A DNA stretch of 64,000 nt from Clostridium_AT radicumherbarum (GTDB lineage Bacteria > Bacillota > Clostridia > Clostridiales > Clostridiaceae). The notes below the pieces were generated by a model, which saw only the letters and a program-made list of their open reading frames with translations, was not told the DNA's origin and did not search any database. A program made the position numbers and the translations under genes. Positions 8,462 to 18,536 of this stretch are shown here, piece by piece. Location of the stretch: positions 1,302,001-1,366,000 of the forward strand of contig NZ_JBJHZY010000001.1 in NCBI RefSeq assembly GCF_045310525.1, written 5' to 3'. Numbering within the stretch: position 1 is the stretch's first letter; the number at the start of each line of letters is the position of its first letter.

Positions 8462-9268
8462 ATGAAAGAGGAAATCGATAAAAAATTAGGCAAAATGGCA
8501 ATTTTTATAAGCAGTAAAGGGGGAGTAGGTAAAACTGTAGTATCAGTTAATGTGGCAGCAGCTCTTGCTTCCAAAGGCTTTTCCACCTGTATTATAGATG
8601 GCAGCTTCCAGTTTGGAGACGTAAATCTTGCACTTGACATACAGCCAAGGTACACCATTAGTGATTTGGTACAAAAGGAAGATCAATTAGAAAATATAAA
8701 GATTTCAGATTACCTTTATAAACATGACAGCGGGTTAAAGGTACTTTCAGCGCCTTTAAAGCCGGAACTTGCTGACTTAATAACCCCTAATATGATTCCT
8801 GTAATATGTCGCAGATTATGTGAGGATAATGAATATTTGATCGCAGATCTTACTACTGGTATTTCAGAAATAAGCTTAAATTTCATAGAAATGGCAGACT
8901 TAGTTTTCATAGTTACGGATTTAGAACTATCGGCTCTTAGAAATACAAAAACTATGCTTAGGACCCTAGAAAAATTAAATATGGAAAGTAAACTAAGAGT
9001 AATAGTAAATAGATCAGACACCGAAACCTTAACAAAGGCATCACAAGTTCCAGACATACTTGAAACTAATGACATTATATATGTAATGAATAATTTTAAA
9101 GTGGTCACTAAATCATTAAATATTGGTATTCCTTTTGTAATTAGCAAACCTAATGAGAAAATAACCTCGGATATAATTTCTATTACCAGGGAATTTAATA
9201 TGGAAAATTCACAAAGCAGAAGAAAAAGAAAAAGAAAAGGCGGGTTAATGGGAATCTTGGCACGATAA
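8462..9268 (+). CDS. tadZ: TadZ/CpaE-like MinD-family ATPase
   Basis: A 268-residue P-loop ATPase with the deviant Walker A KGGVGKT at residues 19-25, a DGSFQFGDVNLALD Walker A' region and IADLTTG as Walker B. It lacks the N-terminal receiver-like domain of long CpaE. TadZ proteins place the Tad machine in the cell. The basic tail (SRRKRKRKGG) could contact membrane. It precedes the secretion ATPase by 22 bp. Confidence 0.85.
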   Translation: MKEEIDKKLGKMAIFISSKGGVGKTVVSVNVAAALASKGFSTCIIDGSFQFGDVNLALDIQPRYTISDLVQKEDQLENIKISDYLYKHDSGLKVLSAPLKPELADLITPNMIPVICRRLCEDNEYLIADLTTGISEISLNFIEMADLVFIVTDLELSALRNTKTMLRTLEKLNMESKLRVIVNRSDTETLTKASQVPDILETNDIIYVMNNFKVVTKSLNIGIPFVISKPNEKITSDIISITREFNMENSQSRRKRKRKGGLMGILAR

Positions 9269-9290
9269 GACTCAAGAAGGAGAGATAATA

Positions 9291-10664
9291 ATGAGCTTAC
9301 TTGAAAAAATAAATACCGCTAACAAAATTGAAGATGAAAAAAAACAAGTAAAATCTGATAGTAAGTCGATTGTTTCTTCTGAAGCTAACAAAGCTTCAGG
9401 AGTAGCATTAAGTAAAGAGCAGGAATATAAATTAAAGCTCCAAAAAATAATTATTAATGAAGCAAAAAAAGATGAGGATGTTGAAAACATTATCCCTAAA
9501 ATAGATTCAATAGCTCAAAAGATTATAGAAACTGAAGATAATTCCTTTAAAACAGTTGATACAAAGAAGGTAGTAGAAGAACTAATAAATGACGTAACTG
9601 GATTTGGACCAATAAATCCTCTTTTATTAGATGAAGATATATCAGAAGTTATGGTGAATGGAATCAATATGGTGTACGTAGAAAAAAATGGGAAAATTGT
9701 CCTTACAGATGTAAGGTTTAGAGATAACGACCAAATAATGAATGTAATTGATAAGATTGTATCACCACTTGGAAGAAGAATAGACGAAAGCAGCCCCATG
9801 GTGGACGCAAGACTTCCAGATGGCTCTAGAGTAAATATAATAATTCCGCCTCTTGCACTAAATGGGCCAACAATTACAATAAGAAAGTTCGCCAAAGAAC
9901 CCTATACAATTCATAATTTAATTGAATTTGGTACAATTTCAGCTGATATGGCTATGTTTTTGGACGCTTGTGTAAAGGCTAGACTTAACGTATTAATTAG
10001 TGGTGGTACAGGTTCTGGAAAGACAACCACTCTAAATGTACTGTCGGCTTTTATACCTGATGACGAAAGAATAGTAACAATTGAAGATGCTGCAGAGCTG
10101 CAGTTATCACAGCAGCATGTTATTTCTTTAGAATCCAGGCAGGCTAATGTAGAGGGTAAAGGATCTATTTCAATTAGAGATCTTGTAAAAAATTCTCTAA
10201 GAATGAGACCAGATAGAATAGTAATAGGTGAGGTCCGTGGCGGAGAGGCTTTGGACATGCTGCAGGCTATGAATACTGGCCATGATGGTTCCATTACAAC
10301 TGGTCACGCCAATAGCCCAAGAGATATGATATCTCGTCTTGAAACTATGGTGTTAATGGCAGGATTGGAGCTTCCTATTAAGGCCATTCGTCAGCAGATA
10401 GCAGGAGGTATAGATTTAATAGTTCAGCAGTCAAGACTTAAAGACGGTACAAGAAAGATTATTAATATTACTGAAGTTCAAGACTTAGAAGGGGATGTAA
10501 TCGTCCTTCAAGATATATTTACCTTTAATCAAACTGGTGTAGATAAATCAGGAAAAGTAATTGGTAAAATCACTCCTACTGGTATCAGACCAAAATTCTA
10601 TGAGCGTCTTGAAACTTCAGGCATAGAGGTACCAGCATCTATATTCAATGTAGAGGAGTGGTAA
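9291..10664 (+). CDS. tadA: TadA/CpaF secretion ATPase
   Basis: A 457-residue type II/IV secretion ATPase. The N-terminal 80 residues are charged and helical. Walker A GGTGSGKT is at residues 238-245, followed by an Asp box (TIEDAAELQL), Walker B (RIVIGEVRGGEALDML) and His box (TGHANSPRDMISRLE). It should form a cytoplasmic hexamer driving pilin polymerisation with TadB and TadC. The stop is just before the tadB ATG. Confidence 0.95.
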   Translation: MSLLEKINTANKIEDEKKQVKSDSKSIVSSEANKASGVALSKEQEYKLKLQKIIINEAKKDEDVENIIPKIDSIAQKIIETEDNSFKTVDTKKVVEELINDVTGFGPINPLLLDEDISEVMVNGINMVYVEKNGKIVLTDVRFRDNDQIMNVIDKIVSPLGRRIDESSPMVDARLPDGSRVNIIIPPLALNGPTITIRKFAKEPYTIHNLIEFGTISADMAMFLDACVKARLNVLISGGTGSGKTTTLNVLSAFIPDDERIVTIEDAAELQLSQQHVISLESRQANVEGKGSISIRDLVKNSLRMRPDRIVIGEVRGGEALDMLQAMNTGHDGSITTGHANSPRDMISRLETMVLMAGLELPIKAIRQQIAGGIDLIVQQSRLKDGTRKIINITEVQDLEGDVIVLQDIFTFNQTGVDKSGKVIGKITPTGIRPKFYERLETSGIEVPASIFNVEEW

Positions 10665-10666
10665 TT

Positions 10667-11638
10667 ATGAAAGAAATAATCTTTTTATTTTACTTCTTAT
10701 GCAGTTTTATGTTAATCTTTGGGATTTTATATATTTTGATTTTGCGTGACAAGAAATTAGAGAAAAGACTTAAGTATTACCTTGATATTAATGAAAAGTA
10801 TAAAAAGTCCAAGGGTAAAACAAGTAAGGATCAGCCAAAATTCGTAGATTTAAAAAATATTTATCAATTTGTAAGGGCAAAAACCTCAGAGGAAACTAGG
10901 GAAAAACTTCTACAGATACTTAGAAGTTCAGGTGTACAAATGGATATCGAAGAATACATTGTGCTAGTTATAATTTCAGTAGTATTCCTTGGATTTGCAT
11001 TAGCACTGCTGTTAAAAAATTTTATTTTCGTAATTCCTGGTGCTGTGATTGGATATTTATTACCTAAGTTTTGGCTAAGTAGTAAAAGGAAAAAAAGAAT
11101 CAAGGAATTTAACGAAGCACTGCCGGATATGATTATGACAATTGTTGGCTCCTTAAAGGCTGGATTAAGTTTTGCTCAAGCTATGAAGACTGTAGCTGAG
11201 GAATGTGAGTCTACGGTAAAAGAAGAGGTAACAGCACTTTTAAAAGAGATGAATTATGGAATAACCATGGAAGATGCATTGAACAACTTAAAAACAAGAA
11301 TGCCCAGCAGCGACCTTGATATAATGATACAGGCCATTTTAATTCAGAGGCAGGTTGGCGGAAATCTTTCAATAATTCTAGAGATAATAGTGAAAACTAT
11401 TAGAGAGAGAAATGAAGTAGAAAGACATGTTCAATCCTTATCAGCTCAAGGAAAATTATCTGGGAAGGTAGTAGGCCTGCTTCCAGTTGCACTTTTTATA
11501 GTAATATCATTAATTAACCCAGGGTATATGGCACCCTTTACCAAAAGCTTAATTGGTAAAATAGCCTTAGCAATTGGTGCTTTCTTTATGATAATCGGAT
11601 TTATATTGATAAATAAACTTTCTAAAATCGAGGTGTAG
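10667..11638 (+). CDS. tadB: TadB-like inner-membrane platform protein
   Basis: A type II secretion F domain protein of about 323 residues with an N-terminal helix, two central helices and two C-terminal helices; the F domain carries FNEALPDMIMTIVGSLKAGLSFAQAM. I place the start at ATG 10667, 8 bases after GAGGAG at 10653, rather than the GTG at 10658, which overlaps that ribosome site. It would pair with TadC as the membrane platform above TadA. Confidence 0.9.
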   Translation: MKEIIFLFYFLCSFMLIFGILYILILRDKKLEKRLKYYLDINEKYKKSKGKTSKDQPKFVDLKNIYQFVRAKTSEETREKLLQILRSSGVQMDIEEYIVLVIISVVFLGFALALLLKNFIFVIPGAVIGYLLPKFWLSSKRKKRIKEFNEALPDMIMTIVGSLKAGLSFAQAMKTVAEECESTVKEEVTALLKEMNYGITMEDALNNLKTRMPSSDLDIMIQAILIQRQVGGNLSIILEIIVKTIRERNEVERHVQSLSAQGKLSGKVVGLLPVALFIVISLINPGYMAPFTKSLIGKIALAIGAFFMIIGFILINKLSKIEV

Positions 11639-11641
11639 AGA

Positions 11642-12559
11642 ATGCTGCTTGAGGTATCTTTTATAGTAACATTAATATTTGTCTGCTTATTTATTTATTC
11701 ATTATCTCGTGAAGGAGAAATGAAAATAAAAAAGAGATATAAAAATTATGTAGGCGAAACAAAGGCAAATGAAAATATAGACATGAAAAAAAGCGAGCAA
11801 AAAATAAAGAAAAAAATTAATTTTTTTAGAAAAAAGGGCAGTGATTATTATACTAAGAAGCTTTCCACTAAAAAGGAGGAAAAATTAGAAAAATCCTTGC
11901 TTAAAATGGGGAATCCATGGAATATAACTAGTGCTGAATTCCAGTTTTATATACTTTTATTTAGAATAGCTTTTCCTCTATCCATAGGTATTTTGGAGAT
12001 ATTACTAGGAGCAAAACTATCAGTTATTATTTTACTTATGATGGCTAGTTTTGTAATGAGTATTTTCTTTCCTAATATTTATATAAATTCAAAGATAAAA
12101 AGAAGATATGCTGCAGCCCTTAAAGAGCTGCCGGATTTTTTAGATCTTCTTACAGTAAGTCTTGAGGCAGGTCTTGGATTTGATTTAGCTATGAATAAGG
12201 TTATTTCTAAAAGTAATGGGGTATTAGCTTCAGAATTCCATATTTGTCTTGAAGAAATAAGGCTGGGTAAAACAAGAAGAGACTCATTTATTGGATTAAA
12301 GGAGAGATTAGATTTTCCATCTCTGGTGTCTTTAATCAATAGTATCCTTCAAGGTGAAAAGCTGGGAATGAGTATGGTACAGATCTTTAGAATCAAGTCT
12401 CAGGAAGAAAGGGATAAACGAAGACAAAGGGCTGAAGAGGCTGCTATGAAAGTACCTATAAAAATCTTGTTTCCTTTGGTATTTTTAATATTCCCTAGTT
12501 TGTTCATTATATTGCTTGGACCAGCTGTATTAGAGTTAATTAATGGATTTGTTAAATAA
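11642..12559 (+). CDS. tadC: TadC-like inner-membrane platform protein
   Basis: A 305-residue second F-domain protein (ELPDFLDLLTVSLEAGLGFDLAM near residue 162) with an N-terminal helix, a basic cytoplasmic stretch and three further helices. It starts 3 bp after tadB. It is the last canonical Tad gene; a dynamin-like gene follows after 27 bp without a terminator. Confidence 0.9.
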   Translation: MLLEVSFIVTLIFVCLFIYSLSREGEMKIKKRYKNYVGETKANENIDMKKSEQKIKKKINFFRKKGSDYYTKKLSTKKEEKLEKSLLKMGNPWNITSAEFQFYILLFRIAFPLSIGILEILLGAKLSVIILLMMASFVMSIFFPNIYINSKIKRRYAAALKELPDFLDLLTVSLEAGLGFDLAMNKVISKSNGVLASEFHICLEEIRLGKTRRDSFIGLKERLDFPSLVSLINSILQGEKLGMSMVQIFRIKSQEERDKRRQRAEEAAMKVPIKILFPLVFLIFPSLFIILLGPAVLELINGFVK

Positions 12560-12586
12560 AAAAAATTTAAGATAGGGGGCTTAGTT

Positions 12587-15199
12587 ATGAAGGTAATTAA
12601 GATAAATGGAGTAAAATCCGATTCATCATATATTCAAAGTGTTTTAGAAGGGTATTCATTTGACAACCCTATTTTTATAATTGACAAGAATAAGGAGCTC
12701 TATAAATTTATTGAAGAACTTACTATAGATGAATGTTATCTATACATTCTTAGAGTAGCAAGAGAAATAGAGTTTAATGACATTGATGTTAAGATTAGAA
12801 ATCTTGAAACTAATATTATTGAAAAGGATAATATTTCATCCTTTAGTGAATTACTTGAAGAGCTAAATGAATATGATCTTGATATTCACCAAGTTATTAT
12901 TGATACTGAAGACAAAAACTTTTTAAGTGACGTTATTCAAGCTCTTAATTACTTAAATTTAGATATTGAAGTAACAATGAAAAAAGAAAAAGGTGAAAGA
13001 GCCAGAGTAAACGCCTTTAAATCTGGATTTTATAAATTGAGAAGATCAATAATTAAAGCCCAGGATTTAATAAATGAAATAGAAGTAATAGATGAACTTT
13101 CCTCTGAAAAGGAAAATATTATAAGTATACTTAATAAAATAAAAATTAATCTTGATAGTGCCAAAGAAAGAAATTTAAATATTTCAGTTATGGCGACTAA
13201 AAAATCGGGGAAAAGTGTTGTAGTTAATTCTTTTCTTGGGGAACAATATGCTCCTACAAGTCTAGAATTACCTACACCTAATACCTGTATTTATAAAAAG
13301 AGTATAAATGATCAAATCCGCTTAGTTTACGGTGATGAGGATCTATATTTTGACTCACCTGAGGAAATTTACAAATATACCTATAATGAATTTAAGAAAG
13401 CTCAGAATAATTCAGAAGAGGAAAGTGCAATTGACGACATGGAAATTCACTATGTAAAAGACAGCAATGACTTTGCCACCTTTACCATTATTGATACCCC
13501 TGGGCCTAATTATGCAGGAGCTAATAATTCTAGTCAAGGAATAAATATGCATAAGAGAAATGCATATAAGTGGATTGAGAAATCAGATGTGGTAATTTTC
13601 TTAGTTAATTACTCAAATTATCTAACTACTGATGAAGAAGAGTTTTTCAGAGATATTAAAACTCAATTTGAAAAACATGATAAGTTTTATTCATTAATTG
13701 TAGCAGTAAATAAGCTGGATGAAATGTATATGAGCGAATGTGAAAATAAATCAGTAGTAAGATTTCTAGATTACTTAAGGAGCAAGTTAAATAGCCTGGG
13801 CTACAGTGGCTTTATAGTACTTGGAATCTCAGCTAGATCATATTTTGATATTATAAAGGTATCTCAATTAGACAGCAGTGAATTAAAATATTTGGGTGAA
13901 ACTAAGAGAATGTCACAGCTTTCCGGTGATGAATTAAGACTTAGACTTAAAAAATTAAAGAGAAAATATATAGGTAAAAACCAGATGACAGTTTTAAGCT
14001 TTGTTGATGATCAACTTGAGAAGCTTGAATGTTTTCAAGGTTTAAATGATGTAAGTCTTAATACTCTAAGGGAGAGAAGCGGCATACCTAAGTTAATGGA
14101 TTACACAACCTATGTTGCTATTCAGAAGGCAAATACTGAATTATACTCATCAATTATCTGGAGTATTGATGAATTGTTTGTAAGGCTTAAAAATCTAGAC
14201 TTAGTTAAGAGTATAATTGATGCAAAAATTGAAAAGCAGGAAGAAATAGAAGAAATTGAAAACATGCTTCAAAAAATGATGGATACCTTTGACTTAATTG
14301 ATAAGGAAATAAACCAAAATTTAATTTTTACAGAGCTTCAGGATGATTTAATTTCTAAAATATATGAATCAAGACAAGCAAGCATAGAAGACATTAGTGA
14401 TGTTTACGAAGAAAAGCTGGACAGATTCTTTATGAGGCTTAGAATGAAGGATAAAGATGATTTGAGAGATATGAAAACTAAGGGCTTTAGTATTGATCTT
14501 TCAGTTAATAATACTGAAATTGAAGAAGAATTGAATGCTTTAATTGGGAACATACTTAATACAATAAATTCTGACATTGATCTAAAAGAGAATTATTTTA
14601 AACAGTGCGACGCAGCTATAAAGGAAATAGTTCATTCCTTCAGTGAAAAAATTAAGAAAGATTATAATTTGAAGGATTTTATTATTACTGTACCTAAGGT
14701 TGATCATGCCTTTAATAGAAAATCTCTTGTTAAAATTCCTTCTATAAATATTGATTGTATAAATGTCAAAGAGGATGTATTAAATAGCATAGATTTTAAA
14801 GAGAATTTCTTAGAAAAATGCGTGAATCACTTTTTAGAAAATAAGATAGGTACTTATTCTACTGATGGAAAGAAGCTTAATGAAATAAAAAGTAATTGGA
14901 TAGAGGCTATTAAGAGTTCTGTTCAAGGAGAGTATTCAAATTTATTTACCACCTTAGAAGTTAATACAATAAATTGCATTGAAGATTTAAAAACTCAAAT
15001 TTATAAAGCTGCTGATAGTCTTACCAGTACGTACAAGATTACATTTAGTGATATGTTAAAAGACTTGTCAATGTCTAAGATGAATGTGGAGGAACAGATG
15101 AATTATTTGGATGCCAAACTTCAATTTTTTGATCAAATTGAGGATAAGATTTCTGAATTTAGTGATATCTGGAATGGCATAAGAAGAGAGCAAGTATAA
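12587..15199 (+). CDS. Dynamin-family large GTPase at the end of the Tad operon
   Basis: An 870-residue protein. Residues 1-200 are an unrecognised charged, helical region. The G domain has a P-loop ATKKSGKS at 203-210 (first Gly replaced by Ala), switch I near residue 230, DTPG at 303-306 and NKLD at 375-378. The C-terminal 450 residues are long, charged and helical, as in bacterial dynamin-like proteins; no clear transmembrane paddle is visible. Family members bind and remodel membranes in a GTP-dependent way. The gene begins 27 bp after tadC with AGGGGG upstream and ends at the operon terminator. Function in pilus biogenesis is inferred only from position. Confidence 0.8.
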   Translation: MKVIKINGVKSDSSYIQSVLEGYSFDNPIFIIDKNKELYKFIEELTIDECYLYILRVAREIEFNDIDVKIRNLETNIIEKDNISSFSELLEELNEYDLDIHQVIIDTEDKNFLSDVIQALNYLNLDIEVTMKKEKGERARVNAFKSGFYKLRRSIIKAQDLINEIEVIDELSSEKENIISILNKIKINLDSAKERNLNISVMATKKSGKSVVVNSFLGEQYAPTSLELPTPNTCIYKKSINDQIRLVYGDEDLYFDSPEEIYKYTYNEFKKAQNNSEEESAIDDMEIHYVKDSNDFATFTIIDTPGPNYAGANNSSQGINMHKRNAYKWIEKSDVVIFLVNYSNYLTTDEEEFFRDIKTQFEKHDKFYSLIVAVNKLDEMYMSECENKSVVRFLDYLRSKLNSLGYSGFIVLGISARSYFDIIKVSQLDSSELKYLGETKRMSQLSGDELRLRLKKLKRKYIGKNQMTVLSFVDDQLEKLECFQGLNDVSLNTLRERSGIPKLMDYTTYVAIQKANTELYSSIIWSIDELFVRLKNLDLVKSIIDAKIEKQEEIEEIENMLQKMMDTFDLIDKEINQNLIFTELQDDLISKIYESRQASIEDISDVYEEKLDRFFMRLRMKDKDDLRDMKTKGFSIDLSVNNTEIEEELNALIGNILNTINSDIDLKENYFKQCDAAIKEIVHSFSEKIKKDYNLKDFIITVPKVDHAFNRKSLVKIPSINIDCINVKEDVLNSIDFKENFLEKCVNHFLENKIGTYSTDGKKLNEIKSNWIEAIKSSVQGEYSNLFTTLEVNTINCIEDLKTQIYKAADSLTSTYKITFSDMLKDLSMSKMNVEEQMNYLDAKLQFFDQIEDKISEFSDIWNGIRREQV

Positions 15200-15242
15200 T
15201 TTATGAATATGCAGCTTTAAAAGTAAAGTAATACATGAATTT

Positions 15243-15285
15243 AAGCTATAGCAATTTGGTTAATGCTATAGCTTTTCTTCTTTTA
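15243..15285 (+). terminator. Rho-independent terminator of the Tad operon
   Basis: A perfect 11-bp stem (AAGCTATAGCA with TGCTATAGCTT), a 10-nt loop and a T-rich tail. It is the first strong terminator after the pilins. Confidence 0.88.
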
Positions 15286-15304
15286 TAGAGGCAAAGTTTA
15301 TAAT

Positions 15305-15622
15305 TTAACCTAAGAATTGAGGATTTTCCTGAAAGTCAGATCTAATAGCCTTTTGTAGAATTATTAGTTTCATTTCCTTATTATCCTTATTTAAAGAGCA
15401 AGGAAAGGTAGAAGAACATTCTTTGCATTTTAAAGTTTCCGATTCCTTAATCTGTTCTCTGTTATTAAATAGAAATGGGAAGGATTCATTATTAGTTAGC
15501 CAGGATTCCTTTCCTAAGCTGTCAAGGTCATAAGTGTATAAATAAGTAGCTTCTCTTATTAGCTCAAAATTACAACTTCCACATTTCGGACATTTTAATG
15601 AGATTTCTGTACCTATTTCCAT
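15305..15622 (-). CDS. Small zinc-ribbon protein, unknown function
   Basis: A 105-residue soluble protein with two paired cysteine motifs, CPKCGSC near residue 11 and CKECSSTFPC near residue 65, which together can bind zinc. The segment between is aromatic-rich. AAAGGAG precedes the ATG. It points toward the Tad operon end and is alone on its strand. I do not recognise a family beyond the zinc ribbon. Confidence 0.65.
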   Translation of the reverse strand: MEIGTEISLKCPKCGSCNFELIREATYLYTYDLDSLGKESWLTNNESFPFLFNNREQIKESETLKCKECSSTFPCSLNKDNKEMKLIILQKAIRSDFQENPQFLG

Positions 15623-15821
15623 AATAGAACTCCTTTTTTTATAAAAATTAAGTGAAATATAATAGTTATAAGTAAAATTAAATACTAATTTAATTTAGAC
15701 GATTAATAAAGTATATTTTATAAATATATTCTTTCAATAATTAAATTATTTTAAACTTAAATTAGAAAATAAATAAATATTAGAATTTTGAATTATTTAT
15801 TTCATTATTTGAATAAATATT

Positions 15822-15850
15822 TTGCAAGAATCTAGAAAATATTGTAGAAT
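15822..15850 (+). promoter_or_regulatory. Probable sigma-A promoter of the chemoreceptor fusion gene
   Basis: TTGCAA (15822-15827), a 17-bp spacer and TAGAAT (15845-15850) lie 33 bp before the ATG, in a 260-bp A+T-rich gap that otherwise shows nothing. Confidence 0.55.
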
Positions 15851-15882
15851 TATAGTAGAAATTTCTAAAATGAGGTGATAAC

Positions 15883-18351
15883 ATGTTTGGATTTAAAAAG
15901 GACAAGACTATTCAAGTAAAAAATCTAGATGAAAAAGTTTTAATAAATGCAGCAGCTCCCATTACAAGTGAGAGAGGCATTGCTGTATTAAAGCATAATC
16001 AAAAATGCATTGTGGATAGAATTAATGAAAAAATTGAGGAAACTGGTTTTGCAGCGGAGAATCTAATATCTTTAACCCATGAAATTGCTGAAAACGTTGA
16101 AGTGCAAATGGGATCTATTGAGAAGGTAGTAAGTGAAGTAAGCAATTACTCTGCTCTTGCTGAAGAGGTATTTGCAAGTACGGAAAATTCAAGGCAAATA
16201 GCTGAGCAGACAATGGATATTGCAAAAGGTGGAAGTGAAGCGGTAAATAACTCCATAGAGGCTATGAAAGTAATAGAAAAATCTGTAGAAGAAGCAAAAA
16301 AAGTAGTTAATGATCTAAACCTTAAATCAGCACATATAAATGATATGCTTGCTATTATTAAAGATATAGCAAATCACACAAATTTGCTCTCATTAAATGC
16401 CTCAATTGAGGCTGCAAGAGCTGGTGAGGCAGGAAGAGGTTTTGCGGTAGTTGCTCAAGAGGTTAAAAACTTAGCCGAAAGAAGTGTGGATTCTGCAGGT
16501 CAGATTTCTGCTACTATAGATGAAATAAATGACAGCATAAAAGAGACTATTAAGGCAATGGATAATAGTATGAATAAAGTAATTGAAGGTACTGACATTG
16601 CAAATAATACAATGAAGGTATTTAATAATATAATTAATGCAGTTGGTACGACAAGCAGTGTTACAGAAGAAATTAATGTTGCAATTTCAAAGCAAACAGA
16701 AAGCTTAGAGGGAATAATAACAGCTACTGAGGACATGAATAGAACATCAGAAAAAGTTCTTGGTATGGTAGAAACAGCATCACTTAATACCCAGTATACA
16801 AAAACTTCTTTAAACATGTTATCAAATGTATCAAAAGACCTTCAAACAATATCTTCGAAGCTTCTAGAAAAAATAGATAAAACGGAAAAAAATGATACGC
16901 TTGTAAAAACTTTCATAACTGATGCACCATTAACAAAGGATCCTCAAATGGCTTTTGATACTAACAGTGCACAAATTCTTTATAATTTAAATGGCGCCAT
17001 GCTTTTTATAGGCTCAACAGGTGAAATTACTCCTGGAATAGCAAAAAGCTGGAATGTAGAGGAAGATAATTTAACTTGGGTATTTAATCTCAGAAAAGGG
17101 GCCAAATTTCATAATGGACGAGAAATTACCTCTGAGGATATTAAGTACTCCTATGAAAGATTATTAAGCCCTGCCTTAAAGTCACCAAACAGTTGGTTCT
17201 TAGATCAAATAGAGGGAGCAGCGGAATTTTTACAAGGTAAGACAAGAGAAGTTAAAGGAATAAAAATACTGGACAGGTATAGGTTATCTATTAAGCTTAC
17301 TAAACCATATACAGGCTTTTTAGTTAATTTAGGACAATCTGTTTGTTCTATTTTAGCTAAAGAAGATGTTGAAAAAGGAAAACTTACTGGCTGTGGACCA
17401 TATATACTTGACAGCATGGATAATGAAAAATGTGTTTTATCTGCATTCAAGGACTATTATGGGGGAGCTCCTTATGTAGATAAGCTTGTAATAAATTTTG
17501 ACGGTACTAAAGCTGTTGAAAGCTTTATGAATAATGAGTGTGACTTTATTACCATTGATAATAAAACCCAAGTAGATGCCTTATCAATTAATAAGTCTCT
17601 TAAAATAAATTATAAAAGTATAATGGCTACATATTATGCAGGCTTTAATCTGCAGAACAGTTCAGTTTTTGCTAAAGATGCTGAACTTAGAAAAGCATTA
17701 AATTTGGCTATAGACAAGAAAAAGATAATAAATAATATACTTGGGGGATTAGGTGAAGAAGCAAAAGGACCTCTTCCTACAAATATGGTTGATAATAACT
17801 ATTTGTCTGGCTTTGATTATAATCCTAGAGCTGCAAAAGAAATTATTTCTAGAAAACTACAGGGCAGTTCTAAAATTAAATTCTTAATAAGAGATGAAAG
17901 CAGCGAAACTACTTTCAGTAAGCTTGCTAGTAGTATTATTGAAGATTTAAAAGCTGTTGGTATTGATTCTATAGTTGAAAAAATATCTCCTGATAAATAT
18001 CATACAAGAGAAGCTTTAAGCCGATGTGATTTATTCTTAAGCCGCTGGCTTTCAGATACTGGTGACATGGATAACTTCCTTCAGCCTATGTTTAATCCTG
18101 CTAATTCAACAGATTTTACTGGGTATAATAACTCTGATGTTACAAGCATTATGGATAAAGCAAAGGAAATTGTAAACCCTCAAAAGAGAATTCAATTGTA
18201 TAAGGAAACTCAGAGTATAATAGCAAAAGATTGTCCTTGGATATTCCTATTTCATCCTCAAATTGGATGTGTATCAAAAGAAGGAGTAATCGGAGCAAGA
18301 GTAAGTCCTTTAGGGATTGTTAGATATGAAGATATTTTAAGGGAAAATTAA
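15883..18351 (+). CDS. Soluble chemoreceptor signalling domain fused to an SBP family 5 oligopeptide-binding protein
   Basis: An 822-residue fusion. Residues about 60-330 are a methyl-accepting chemotaxis signalling domain, with the conserved hairpin tip from about 159 (IANHTNLLSLNASIEAARAG, then GRGFAVVAQEVKNLAERS). From about 353 to the end is a complete extracellular solute-binding protein family 5 domain (ITPGIAKSW, FNLRKGAKFHNGREITSEDIKYSYERL, LRKALNLAIDKKKI, a late TGYNN). There is no signal peptide, lipobox or membrane helix, so the peptide-binding domain should be cytoplasmic. Likely role: an intracellular receptor reporting peptide or another ligand to CheA/CheW. The frame is continuous with no sign of an assembly join. 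It has its own promoter and terminator. Confidence 0.85.
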   Translation: MFGFKKDKTIQVKNLDEKVLINAAAPITSERGIAVLKHNQKCIVDRINEKIEETGFAAENLISLTHEIAENVEVQMGSIEKVVSEVSNYSALAEEVFASTENSRQIAEQTMDIAKGGSEAVNNSIEAMKVIEKSVEEAKKVVNDLNLKSAHINDMLAIIKDIANHTNLLSLNASIEAARAGEAGRGFAVVAQEVKNLAERSVDSAGQISATIDEINDSIKETIKAMDNSMNKVIEGTDIANNTMKVFNNIINAVGTTSSVTEEINVAISKQTESLEGIITATEDMNRTSEKVLGMVETASLNTQYTKTSLNMLSNVSKDLQTISSKLLEKIDKTEKNDTLVKTFITDAPLTKDPQMAFDTNSAQILYNLNGAMLFIGSTGEITPGIAKSWNVEEDNLTWVFNLRKGAKFHNGREITSEDIKYSYERLLSPALKSPNSWFLDQIEGAAEFLQGKTREVKGIKILDRYRLSIKLTKPYTGFLVNLGQSVCSILAKEDVEKGKLTGCGPYILDSMDNEKCVLSAFKDYYGGAPYVDKLVINFDGTKAVESFMNNECDFITIDNKTQVDALSINKSLKINYKSIMATYYAGFNLQNSSVFAKDAELRKALNLAIDKKKIINNILGGLGEEAKGPLPTNMVDNNYLSGFDYNPRAAKEIISRKLQGSSKIKFLIRDESSETTFSKLASSIIEDLKAVGIDSIVEKISPDKYHTREALSRCDLFLSRWLSDTGDMDNFLQPMFNPANSTDFTGYNNSDVTSIMDKAKEIVNPQKRIQLYKETQSIIAKDCPWIFLFHPQIGCVSKEGVIGARVSPLGIVRYEDILREN

Positions 18352-18381
18352 ATAGAAATATAAAAAAAGCAATAATATTTA

Positions 18382-18427
18382 GGCTGCGGTTATACATTAT
18401 TAATTTGTATAACCATAGCCTTTTTTG
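18382..18427 (+). terminator. Rho-independent terminator
   Basis: A 15-bp stem with one mismatch and one wobble (18382-18396 with 18406-18420), followed by six T residues. Confidence 0.87.
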
Positions 18428-18536
18428 ACGTTATTAAAATAAAAATAAAATTGTTAAAAGTATTGAATATTTTTAATATTTTTAATATTATGATATTAAG
18501 ATAATTAAAAAATTAACAAAGTTAGGAGCGATTGTT

